The notes under the pieces: generated by a model | The model's input: only the letters and a program-made list of their open reading frames with translations | Databases searched by the model: none | Told to the model about the DNA's origin: nothing | Program-made: the position numbers and the translations under genes | Shown here: positions 18,329-26,525 of the stretch, piece by piece | How positions within the stretch are numbered: the stretch's first letter is position 1 | Layout of the letters: each line of letters starts with the position of its first letter | Assembly (NCBI GenBank): GCA_041751935.1 | Contig: JBGSIA010000036.1 | Span: 1-64,000 of the forward strand | DNA: 64,000 nucleotides | Reading direction: 5' to 3' | Source of the DNA: JBBSJZ01 sp041751935 | GTDB taxonomy: Bacteria > Planctomycetota > Planctomycetia > Pirellulales > Pirellulaceae

Positions 18329-20128
18329 GTGTCGTTTTCCAACGTCTTGCTGGTTTCTGGATCCGCAAATTTCTCCACGCGCGATGTCTGGGAAGGTTAC
18401 CGAATCGCGCTCTTGGGTCAAGGAATCCGAGTCATTCCGTATCCGACCTTCTCGTTTCTCAAGCTTCTCAGCGTCGATGCAGTCTGTAACGATATCCTTG
18501 GAACCGCACTCTACACCGCGAACAACATTGACTGTGTCGTGTTCGTCGATGGTCTTTACTTTCGGGGCGAACGGGCGCGGGTCCCGCAATCACTTCGACG
18601 CGTTGGGATTCCTACCGTCCTGATCGCGACCGACGATCCTTACGAAACGATTCCCAACCTTGAATCGCTGTACACGTATCGATTCACCAACGAAGTAAAC
18701 TGCGCGACCGAAGGTGCGATTTATCTACCAACGGCGACGCTTCCTCAACCTCAGATCCAACGCAGCGATTCGCCTGACTTTGATGTTTCATTTCTGGGTA
18801 CAGTGTTCCCAGATCGATTGCCGTTGCTGCTGGAGATTGCCAAGTTCTGCGAATCGGAGGGACTTCGCTTTTTAATCGCAGGTAAGTTGATCGATGGTAC
18901 CAAACACTTTGACGAATTGCAGTGCACGGAAGTCCGACAACGAACGATTACCGACGTCGAGAAGTGGGAGATATATTCTCAGTCCCGTGTGACCATCAAT
19001 CTGTTTCGCCAGTCCGAGAGTCCGGCTGATTCACCCAGTCCGCGTGTCTTTGAAGTAACGGCGTTTGGTCATGCTGCGCTGTTAACCGGTCCGCCTCGCC
19101 GTGAAGTGGCTCGTGAGTTTGGCGATTCGCTGTTTTACTTCGAGGATGCGGCAAGCGCCAAGCAAGCGATTCGCCAAGCGTTGCAGGACACGGCGTCACG
19201 ACTGGAAAAAGTTGATCGCGCTCAACAGGTTACCGTTCAACGACATCTGTACGATCACCGCGCCGCGGCGCTCGTTGATCATGTCCGCAGGGGCGAACGC
19301 GAAAATGCGACCGTTGCTGGTAGTGCTGAACAAATAGCCTGGATCATCGGATGCGGTCGAACCGGTTCCACTTGGCTTGCTGAAATGATCGGCGACTTGC
19401 CAGGAGTGCGTCGGTGGCACGAGCCGTATTTTGGGCGATTCTTTCGCCACATCAGCGAACAGCCCCAGGATGCCAAGCGACGTGGATCTTTCTTCTTTCA
19501 TCGGCATCAGCAAATTTGGATCGACGGAATGCGTGATTTGTTTTTTCGCATGGTCCGCGAACGCTATCCTCAATTTGGACGTCACGCCTTGGTGGTCAAG
19601 GAAGTCAATACGCCAGAATTGTACCCGTGGCTGCATGCGGTGTTTCCCTCAACGCGGCTTATCTTGTTGCTGCGAGATCCGTTTGACGTTCTTGATTCAT
19701 ACTTGGATATGCAGAAACCGGGCGCGTGGAACGAGCAATTCGCGGAATCAGCAGATCCTACTGCCGAGGCCAATGTTCGACGTACCTGTGAGCACATCCG
19801 CTCCAACATGCTCGTTGCACAGAAAACGTTTGACGCCTTCCCGCTGCAACAACGGCTGTCGTTGCGATACGAAGAATTGCTTGAGGATTCGGCAGACTGT
19901 TTGAGAGCTTGCGTAGAGCTTGTGTCCGTTGACGTTACGCCGGACCAGCTACAAACGGTCGTCGATGCACATCGATTTGGTCGTCACCCAACTACCGGCC
20001 AACTGGAATTTCGCCGCAGAGGAAAAGCAGGTGGATGGCGAGAATCAGAGAATTTCACCGCATCGGTTACGAGTATCGCCCAAGAGATCCTCGGCGCGGT
20101 TCGGGCACGATTGGGGTATGCGGAATAG
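18329..20128 (+). CDS. Fusion of CgeB-like glycosyltransferase and sulfotransferase
   Basis: A 599-aa protein with a GTG start 12 nt after the Tat micro-protein. Residues 1-320 resemble CgeB/GT4-type glycosyltransferases: VSFLGTVFPDRLPLLLEIAK (about 153-172) and PRVFEVTAFGHAALLTG (238-254), the usual donor-sugar region. Residues 335-599 form a PAPS-dependent sulfotransferase: 5'-phosphosulfate loop GCGRTGSTWL (341-350) and 3'-phosphate segment LLLRDPFDVLDSYLD (446-460), then VVKEVN before it. No signal or membrane segment is seen, so it should act in the cytoplasm. Planctomycetes are rich in sulfated-polysaccharide enzymes, so a sulfated glycan is the default substrate; the adjacent micro-protein is another possibility. 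Confidence 0.85.
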   Translation: MSFSNVLLVSGSANFSTRDVWEGYRIALLGQGIRVIPYPTFSFLKLLSVDAVCNDILGTALYTANNIDCVVFVDGLYFRGERARVPQSLRRVGIPTVLIATDDPYETIPNLESLYTYRFTNEVNCATEGAIYLPTATLPQPQIQRSDSPDFDVSFLGTVFPDRLPLLLEIAKFCESEGLRFLIAGKLIDGTKHFDELQCTEVRQRTITDVEKWEIYSQSRVTINLFRQSESPADSPSPRVFEVTAFGHAALLTGPPRREVAREFGDSLFYFEDAASAKQAIRQALQDTASRLEKVDRAQQVTVQRHLYDHRAAALVDHVRRGERENATVAGSAEQIAWIIGCGRTGSTWLAEMIGDLPGVRRWHEPYFGRFFRHISEQPQDAKRRGSFFFHRHQQIWIDGMRDLFFRMVRERYPQFGRHALVVKEVNTPELYPWLHAVFPSTRLILLLRDPFDVLDSYLDMQKPGAWNEQFAESADPTAEANVRRTCEHIRSNMLVAQKTFDAFPLQQRLSLRYEELLEDSADCLRACVELVSVDVTPDQLQTVVDAHRFGRHPTTGQLEFRRRGKAGGWRESENFTASVTSIAQEILGAVRARLGYAE

Positions 20129-20232
20129 GATACCGCATGGCCGCCACGACATGACTGCGGAAAGCGAATCTGAATTAGTCCAACGAAGTTGGTTTTTGGT
20201 TCAAAAACTCTTCACTTAGTTCGATGCATCCG

Positions 20233-20273
20233 TAAAAAAAGCAGAGTGCGACTAGGTCACACCCTGCTTTTTT
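20233..20273. terminator. Bidirectional terminator after the sulfotransferase fusion gene
   Basis: AAAAAAGCAG on the left and CTGCTTTTTT on the right enclose an imperfect loop (with TG/CA extension), giving a U-run on either strand. It separates the plus-strand cluster from the minus-strand gene that ends at 20485. Confidence 0.75.
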
Positions 20274-20288
20274 GCATTAGGAAGAGAA

Positions 20289-20325
20289 GGGCCATGGTGA
20301 AGCCCTCCCTGCCTCACCATGGCCC
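20289..20325. terminator. Perfect 12-bp hairpin downstream of the minus-strand Cys/His-rich gene
   Basis: GGGCCATGGTGA (20289-20300) pairs exactly with TCACCATGGCCC (20314-20325), loop 13 nt. On the minus strand it is followed by a pyrimidine-rich stretch (CTTCTCTTCC) rather than a pure U-run. Together with the preceding terminator it fills much of the 356-bp gap 20129-20484; no gene is seen in that gap. Confidence 0.5.
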
Positions 20326-20484
20326 ATCTTTCAGCCGGAACGATGGCACCGATCGTTCCACCCTCCCAATCCATGGTACAAATATCATCGGCAGTCTCAC
20401 CGCGACTCGTTAGCAAAAATAAGCATGTGAATTCGTCTGGAAGGAAATAGCTAAATAAGTCGGTGCTTAGCGGTGATTCCGCCT

Positions 20485-21135
20485 CTAATGATAATGGGCG
20501 GACCCGTCGCAGGTAGACGCCGTTCGCTGAACCTGAGTCCCACAATTGCACTGGTGCTGGCCTTGCTTGAAGCAATCGCATGTACCATGCACGTGTTTGT
20601 GCAGATGCTCGCAACGCTTCTGACGTTCTGCTTCGTACCCAGCCCACAAATTGCTGTTGCAATTATCGGACTGGAAATACTGCATAAACGTTGACGGAGG
20701 GGGCAAGTTCGGTGCCTGATGTGGAACGCACATGGCAGGACTATCGCATGCGGTGGCGGCACCTCCACGAGCACACTCGTCACCATAGCCCTCAGCAGCT
20801 AAGTAAGGATTAAAGTTTATCGTTCCTTGCATTTCGGGCTGAGGAATCGCCTGTGCTGACGGCTGAGTGCCCGTCGACACTGGTGCTGGGAAATGATTTT
20901 CGACCGCTTTGTCATCAAGCGATTTTGGCATACGTATCGGTTGCTTTGCGGGTAAAGGTTGCAGCTCCTCAGGTTGGGGTACATTGGGCAGTAAGAGGCT
21001 ATCGGCTTCGCTGACTAATTTCGACTCACCGAAAGCCAACTCACCGAGCAGCGCATCCAGATCTTCGTCCGCGTTGGCGAAATCACCGAAGGAACACGCG
21101 AGCAGCGCGAACATCACCAGAGTTATTCTGAACAT
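20485..21135 (-). CDS. Secreted Cys/His-rich protein, unknown function
   Basis: A 216-aa protein starting at ATG 21135, with AAGGAAG about 8 nt upstream; longer in-frame extensions lack a ribosome site. The signal peptide (FRITLVMFALLACSFGDFANA) is followed by an acidic and Pro-rich middle. The last 100 residues contain about twelve Cys and a His cluster (RCEHLHKHVHGTCDCF, then GQHQCNCG, ending GSAHYH), which suggests metal binding or disulfide cross-linking outside the cytoplasm. No named family recognised. Hairpins lie on both sides of the gene. Confidence 0.75.
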   Translation of the reverse strand: MFRITLVMFALLACSFGDFANADEDLDALLGELAFGESKLVSEADSLLLPNVPQPEELQPLPAKQPIRMPKSLDDKAVENHFPAPVSTGTQPSAQAIPQPEMQGTINFNPYLAAEGYGDECARGGAATACDSPAMCVPHQAPNLPPPSTFMQYFQSDNCNSNLWAGYEAERQKRCEHLHKHVHGTCDCFKQGQHQCNCGTQVQRTASTCDGSAHYH

Positions 21136-21206
21136 CAACAAACTTCCTTGTTGGAGGTGGGAAATGGAAAGGGATAGCCATCGATCCGATGGTCCCCGAC
21201 CAGGCC

Positions 21207-21230
21207 GCCGCCCCAAGTGATTGGGGCGGC
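21207..21230. terminator. Perfect 10-bp GC-rich hairpin
   Basis: GCCGCCCCAA (21207-21216), loop GTGA, TTGGGGCGGC (21221-21230). It lies 12 nt after the stop of the small minus-strand gene 21242-21427 and upstream of the Cys/His-rich gene. No U-run on either strand. Confidence 0.5.
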
Positions 21231-21241
21231 GACCGAAATCC

Positions 21242-21427
21242 CTAAAACACCAACCCCACCGAAAGGTGTCCGATATTTTCATGGTCATGAACCACGTTCA
21301 CCGCGAGTTGGTTATCGCGGGGGTATTCGGAGGGAGTTGGTTGTTTCAGGCCAAAACTGAGCAAACATGCCAGCGCCCCAACGACCGTGCAACTGAAAAC
21401 CAAAGAATCTCGGGCAACGAGTTTCAT
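21242..21427 (-). CDS. Small membrane or secreted peptide (61 aa)
   Basis: A 61-aa frame between gyrB and the Cys/His-rich gene on the same strand. The N-terminus has a Lys/Arg start and a hydrophobic stretch (SLVFSCTVVGALACLLSFGL), then a polar tail ending in HLSVGLVF. The hydrophobic arrangement and the hairpin just after its stop support a real gene; there is only a weak purine stretch before the ATG. Function unknown. The rest of the 21428-21617 gap shows nothing recognisable. Confidence 0.45.
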   Translation of the reverse strand: MKLVARDSLVFSCTVVGALACLLSFGLKQPTPSEYPRDNQLAVNVVHDHENIGHLSVGLVF

Positions 21428-21617
21428 TGCCTGCTAACCAACCGTCAGCTCCCGCAAGGTTTCACAAACCACCGCCAGAGCAGCTTTCCTAATCAGAAAA
21501 CTCAGGCGACCGGCATTCCAACAAGGCCGAAAACGATTTGCCACAAGTTACCGATTGAAATGTCCTCATCAAACCAAAGCATTCGCGCAGCACGATATGA
21601 AATAGCTGTGGCTCGAT

Positions 21618-24215
21618 TTACACATCAAGATTGCGGACGTCCAGCGCGTGTTTTTCAATGAATTCGCGGCGCGGTTCAACCTTGTCGCCCATCAGTAAGC
21701 GAAACATTTCGTCTGCTGCGCCGGCATCGGTCAGGTTGACTTGAATCAGCGTTCGGTTGGCTGGATCGAGCGTCGTTTCGCGAAGTTCTTCGGCGTTCAT
21801 TTCACCAAGACCTTTAAAGCGTGTGACTTGCAACCCTTTTTCGCCCGCAGCACGGATTTCAGGCAGCAACGCTCGTAAGTCCTCTAGCGAACGACGACTA
21901 TCTTCGCCACGCAATAACTCGAATCGTGCATTGGTCGACCCGGTACGTTCTTGAGGAATCAAATCATCGAGTGAGAATCCCAGCGGTAACAAATCCTTGA
22001 TTCCACTGTTGATCGTGCGAACTTCGTGCAGTTCAGCCAAGTGAGCAATGATTCGCGAGTCACTAGGTTTGGATTCTTTGGGTTCAGCATCTGCTTGCGG
22101 GTCGTCGGTCGATCCTTCTGGCAGCTCCTCATCTGCCTCCTCTTCGTTATCCAGCCGCAAGTTATTCTGATTCAAATAGGTTTCGACTTCCTCTTGCGAT
22201 AGAAACCAATTCTCTTCGTTGCCGACCGTGAGCAACAGCGATGGCAAACGTCCCGACACGGGCTCCAACCGCACGGCATGAATCCGCAGGCTGATTCCAC
22301 GACGCTCGAGCGCTAAGATGGCGTCTTCCATGCTCGCTAGCGTGGTTGCCAATTGACGCATTTTTTCGCCTTCGACTCGGCGTCCGTCTTCGGCCTCGAA
22401 CACTGTGTCATTCAATCCTCGTTCGAGAAGTTGGCCTTTCATCTCCTCTTCGGTTTGAATGTAGTACCGCGTCTTGCCGTGTTGCACTCGGAACAGCGGC
22501 GGTTGTGCTACGTAGACGTGACCGGCGGCAACCAGTTGATACATTTGCCGATAAAAGAAACACAGCAGCAGCGTTCGAATGTGGCTACCGTCGACGTCGG
22601 CGTCCGTCATGATGACGATTTTGTTGTACCGTCGTTTGCTGATGTCTTGATCGATACCGATTCCGGTACCAATCGCCTGGATCATCGACTGCACTTCTTC
22701 GTTGGCGAGCACTTTATCTTCGCGGCTCTTGTAAGCATTGATGATTTTACCTCGAAGCGGCAGAATCGCTTGAAACTCACGCATGCGGCCGCCCTCGGCG
22801 CTACCGCCTGCGGAATCACCTTCGACGAGGTAGACTTCGCACTCTTCCATTTTTTTGCTAATGCAATCGCGTAGTTTACCGGGCAAACCGCCGCCACCGA
22901 GTGCATCTTTTCGCTTTCGCAGCAAGTCTTTCGCCTTGCGGGCAGCTTCGCGAGCTTCCGCAGCGAGTAGTCCTTTGCGGACAATCGCTTTAGCAGTCTT
23001 GGGATTTTCTTCGAGGTGCTTGGCGAGGAACTCACCGACACCATTGTTGATGATACCTTCGACTTCACCGTTACCAAGCTTGGTTTTCGTTTGGCCTTCG
23101 AATTGAGGATGCGGCACGCGCACACTGATGACAGCGGTAAGACCTTCGCGAAAGTCGTCACCGCCGGGCGTAATGCTTTTGAAGAGCCCTTCCTTCTTGC
23201 CGTAGTTGTTGAGCGTTCGTGTGAGTGCGGCGCGGAATCCGGAAACGTGTGTGCCGCCTTCGATGGTATGAATATTGTTGACATACGATTGAACATTCTC
23301 GGTGTACTCGGTGCTGTACTGCAGAGCGAGTTCATATTCCACCCCATCGCGTCCGCCGGTGATGTGAATCACTTCCGTATGCAGCGGATCGCTGGCGCGA
23401 TTGAGGTGTTCGACAAACTCGATGATGCCTCGCTCGTACTTAAAGTCGCCACCTTCGCCGTTCCGTTCATCCAAAAACTTGATGTGGGCACCACTATTTA
23501 GGAAAGCGAGTTCCTGCAATCGTTTGTGCAGCGTGTCGAACGAATACTTGGTCGTCGTGGTGAAGATCTGGGCGTCAGCCTTGAAGGTTGTCTTCGTACC
23601 GTTCTTTTTAGTCGCGCGGCCTTTTTGCACAGGGCCGGTCGGGACACCGCGTTCGTATTCTTGGGTCCAGGTGAACCCATCTCGGCTAACTTCTACCTCG
23701 CACCATTGGGACAGAAAATTAACAACGGTGACACCGACACCATGCAATCCACCGGAAGTTTGGTAGGCACCTTTTTGGAACTTGCCACCAAATTTCAAAA
23801 CGGTCATGACGCCTTCGAGGGTTGTCACGTCGCGGTCGAGTTCTTCGGAAAGTTGTTCGTGGCGAGTGACGGGAATTCCGCGTCCATCGTCATCGACCGT
23901 GACGCTGCCGTCGGTGTGAACGGTCACCGACACACTTTTGGCAAACCCCGCCATGACTTCATCGATCGAATTGTCGACAACCTCGTAAACGAGGTGGTGC
24001 AAACCGCGGGCGAATGTATCTCCGATATACATACTGGGCCGCTCACGGACGTGCTCCAGATCCGAAAGGTGCTGCAAGTCTTTGTCGGTGTACTCTGCGT
24101 TCGCTTCGATTCGCGCCATCACCGGTGGTTCAGCAGAAACCGGTTCAACGGACGGGACTGTTGATTCGACGGGAGCGTCGGTCGAGGGGGTTTCCGGAGT
24201 AGGATCGTCGCTCAT
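21618..24215 (-). CDS. gyrB: DNA gyrase subunit B
   Basis: ATPase subunit of DNA gyrase, which introduces negative supercoils together with GyrA. At 865 aa it is longer than the common 640-aa form. The GHKL ATPase domain shows YEVVDNSIDEVMAG (Asn near 82), DDGRGIPV and GGLHGVGVTVVN. The transducer domain follows, and the TOPRIM domain shows EGDSAGGSAEGGR and MTDADVDGSHIRTLLL. After TOPRIM, about 180 residues rich in acidic amino acids (including a DDPQADAEPKES segment) form an insertion comparable in place to the one in enterobacterial GyrB, before the C-terminal RFKGLGEMNAEELRETT and final QVNLTDA segments. The first 32 residues are a Ser/Thr/Pro-rich extension; MARIEANAEYT is an alternative start. 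Confidence 0.97.
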   Translation of the reverse strand: MSDDPTPETPSTDAPVESTVPSVEPVSAEPPVMARIEANAEYTDKDLQHLSDLEHVRERPSMYIGDTFARGLHHLVYEVVDNSIDEVMAGFAKSVSVTVHTDGSVTVDDDGRGIPVTRHEQLSEELDRDVTTLEGVMTVLKFGGKFQKGAYQTSGGLHGVGVTVVNFLSQWCEVEVSRDGFTWTQEYERGVPTGPVQKGRATKKNGTKTTFKADAQIFTTTTKYSFDTLHKRLQELAFLNSGAHIKFLDERNGEGGDFKYERGIIEFVEHLNRASDPLHTEVIHITGGRDGVEYELALQYSTEYTENVQSYVNNIHTIEGGTHVSGFRAALTRTLNNYGKKEGLFKSITPGGDDFREGLTAVISVRVPHPQFEGQTKTKLGNGEVEGIINNGVGEFLAKHLEENPKTAKAIVRKGLLAAEAREAARKAKDLLRKRKDALGGGGLPGKLRDCISKKMEECEVYLVEGDSAGGSAEGGRMREFQAILPLRGKIINAYKSREDKVLANEEVQSMIQAIGTGIGIDQDISKRRYNKIVIMTDADVDGSHIRTLLLCFFYRQMYQLVAAGHVYVAQPPLFRVQHGKTRYYIQTEEEMKGQLLERGLNDTVFEAEDGRRVEGEKMRQLATTLASMEDAILALERRGISLRIHAVRLEPVSGRLPSLLLTVGNEENWFLSQEEVETYLNQNNLRLDNEEEADEELPEGSTDDPQADAEPKESKPSDSRIIAHLAELHEVRTINSGIKDLLPLGFSLDDLIPQERTGSTNARFELLRGEDSRRSLEDLRALLPEIRAAGEKGLQVTRFKGLGEMNAEELRETTLDPANRTLIQVNLTDAGAADEMFRLLMGDKVEPRREFIEKHALDVRNLDV

Positions 24216-24385
24216 GTAAACCTGTGTCGGTATCGTAAAACTAGGACTCGGGAGGAGGCCGTATCAAAGCATCAATTCTAGCGTTTTTTTCGATTCTTCG
24301 CAGGTGGTGTTAACGCAGCAGAGGGGGCGGCCAAATTCTTCCTGTTTTATCAGGACAACTCACATTGGAACGAATTAAACAGGTT

Positions 24386-26182
24386 TTATCCGTCAACACT
24401 GGCAGCGACGGCGTCTGGGGACGCAAGAAGTGTTCGTTCGCCGCTAAGTCGCCAAGGTAGCTCGACCCAAAACGTGCTGCCGCGCCCAAGTTCACTCTCA
24501 AAAGCGACTTCGCCACCCAACAATCGCGTCAATTCTTTGACGATCGACAGGCCCAGCCCCGTGCCCGCAAACTCGCGAGTTAGGCCCTCGCCATCGAGCA
24601 CTTTGCGACTTTGGCGGAACTTCTGGAAGATAATGGGTTGATCCTCTTTGGCAATTCCCACTCCCGTGTCACTGACACTGAGCCGAAAGTTTCCATCCAG
24701 TTGATCGCTGATGCGTACCGTAATCATGCCCCCTTCGGGCGTAAATTTGATGGCATTGCTGAGCAGGTTGTTGATGATCTGGCCCAGCTTGTTGGCATCT
24801 TGATAAGCCGTGGGCAAACGATCTGGCTTCTGTACCGAGAGCGAGATGTTCTTGTCTTCGGAGAGACTGTGAATCATATCGCACTGAGCCGATACCAGCC
24901 GACCGAGATCAAACTCACTGCGCCGTACTTCCATTTTTCCGGCTTCGACTTTCGCTAAGTCGAGGATGTCGTTGATCATGTCCAAGAGTAAACGACCACT
25001 CTTTTGAATATTGGTTGCATAGCGACGTTGTTTGTCATTGAGCGAATCGATACCACTGAGCACTTCCGAGAAGCCAATGATGCTGTTCAGCGGCGTTCTC
25101 AGCTCGTGGCTCATGTTGGCCAAGAAATCGCTCTTGAGTCGATTCGCTTCGTACAGTTGCAGGTTCAGTTGCGCGAGCTGGTCCACGCGAGCATCAAGCT
25201 CTCGGTTTACTTCTTGGATCTGATCCTGTGTCTCGGTCAAGTGCCGAAGCATTCGATTGAAGGCATCAGCGAGTTCACGGAACTCGTCTTCGGTGTCAAT
25301 GTTCGCACGCTGGTTCGTGTCACCATGTGTGATCGCGTCGCTGACATCCCGTAGATGATATAGCGGATAAAGCACCAGATAGCGAACGATTGCATGGAGC
25401 ACAAACAACGTGACCGCGACGATCAACATCGCCATTGAAATCACAATCGCGCGAATGCCGGTCGTTTTCTCCTGAGTATAGTGATACGGCATGCTGACTT
25501 TGAAGACGCGAAACGGATACTCCGTCGCGCGAGCAATCGGATCCTCGTCCGCTGTCATCGAGACAACGCCGCCAACGGGCACGTGACAGGTAACGCAATT
25601 CGGTGTGGGGAAGATCGGCCGATAGTGGATGTAACGATCATCGATTGGTCCTCGCTCAGCGTGCAGCGGTCGGCTGCTGGGACCGAACCGGCTCATCGCC
25701 GCGTTGTCTCCCAAATCCAACGGGTTAGCGACATCGGGACGACTCTCGGCAAATGCTTGCGCCAACTGCTGACGAAACTGTTGCTCTAAATTCGTCAGCA
25801 AATCGGCTTCCCAAGCCGTCGCCGGTAATTTCGCTGGCGGCAAATGATCGTAAGGAACGGGGTCGGGAAGCCCAAGAATCTCGAACTCCAAATCCTCGCT
25901 GAGCAAATCCGACCTCAAACCCTGGAGCAGCTCGACTTTCGTTTCCAGCAACTCCGGCGGCACACTTTCGCTCCACACCACCTCGCTGTGTATCCGCATC
26001 AGTTCGGCGTCGCTGAAGTCGCGTGCCCGTTGACGAGTTCCTTCCTTGACAATGCTATTGGCGAGCAACTGTACGATCCAGAAGGCGATTCCCATCAAAA
26101 CGAGCAGAGCTGAACCGAAAAAAAGCAAGCTTTTCCGTTCCAAACTCATCGATGCGAACATGCCCTGAACCAGGCGGAACAT
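24386..26182 (-). CDS. Sensor histidine kinase with periplasmic c-type heme motif
   Basis: A 598-aa membrane histidine kinase starting at ATG 26182 (26161 is also possible). TM1 is about residues 17-44 and TM2 about 242-266, enclosing a 200-residue extracytoplasmic domain. That domain carries CVTCH (about 196-200), a covalent c-heme attachment motif, followed by a conserved-looking VGGVVS stretch, similar to the DUF3365/Tll0287-like heme sensor domain. Then come a HAMP linker (about 267-320), a coiled coil, the HisKA phospho-acceptor in SHELRTPLNS (His about 359), the ATP-binding N box (NNLLSNAIKFTPEGG), DTGVGIAKEDQP and GTGLGLSIVKELTRLLGG. It probably senses redox, oxygen, NO or CO. No response regulator is adjacent, so the partner is elsewhere. 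Confidence 0.92.
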   Translation of the reverse strand: MFRLVQGMFASMSLERKSLLFFGSALLVLMGIAFWIVQLLANSIVKEGTRQRARDFSDAELMRIHSEVVWSESVPPELLETKVELLQGLRSDLLSEDLEFEILGLPDPVPYDHLPPAKLPATAWEADLLTNLEQQFRQQLAQAFAESRPDVANPLDLGDNAAMSRFGPSSRPLHAERGPIDDRYIHYRPIFPTPNCVTCHVPVGGVVSMTADEDPIARATEYPFRVFKVSMPYHYTQEKTTGIRAIVISMAMLIVAVTLFVLHAIVRYLVLYPLYHLRDVSDAITHGDTNQRANIDTEDEFRELADAFNRMLRHLTETQDQIQEVNRELDARVDQLAQLNLQLYEANRLKSDFLANMSHELRTPLNSIIGFSEVLSGIDSLNDKQRRYATNIQKSGRLLLDMINDILDLAKVEAGKMEVRRSEFDLGRLVSAQCDMIHSLSEDKNISLSVQKPDRLPTAYQDANKLGQIINNLLSNAIKFTPEGGMITVRISDQLDGNFRLSVSDTGVGIAKEDQPIIFQKFRQSRKVLDGEGLTREFAGTGLGLSIVKELTRLLGGEVAFESELGRGSTFWVELPWRLSGERTLLASPDAVAASVDG

Positions 26183-26525
26183 TGTGTTAAGGCTCAAATA
26201 GAAGTGATAAATGTCACACGGGCTTGTGTCGCAGAAGTGCCCATTGTGGCGTATATCCCAGAAATTTTGGACCCGAGTTTCGGCAGCTCCCAAGTTTCGG
26301 GCATTTTCGCTACAACCCGGCATCGCAACCCATTATCTTCAAATTAACTATTCGCAGCTGCTTGCCCTTAGTTTTTGGCCCAACTAGCATGGAGACCGTT
26401 GGTTGGGGGTTGAACCCAACTTTACCCTCCCTTCAGGTGGATCGCTGTTTGGTCCTCACCTTAACCATCTCTCCCATTCTTTCCGCGATGTCCTTGACGG
26501 CGTTTGCGGAGGAGTAAAAAGCACA
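26183..26525. other. Divergent intergenic region between heme histidine kinase and SHD1 gene
   Basis: 343 bp. It must hold promoters for both genes. A strong ribosome site GGAGGAG (26508-26514) precedes the ATG at 26526. A small inverted repeat GTTGGG/CCCAAC lies at 26402-26420. No gene or RNA recognised. Confidence 0.5.

Noticed and set aside
22682..23347. 221-aa open frame within gyrB
   Set aside because: Shadow frame; the overlapping gyrB frame is fully conserved.
26403..26525. 41-codon N-terminal extension of the SHD1 protein
   Set aside because: It would bury the signal peptide, and a strong GGAGGAG precedes ATG 26526.
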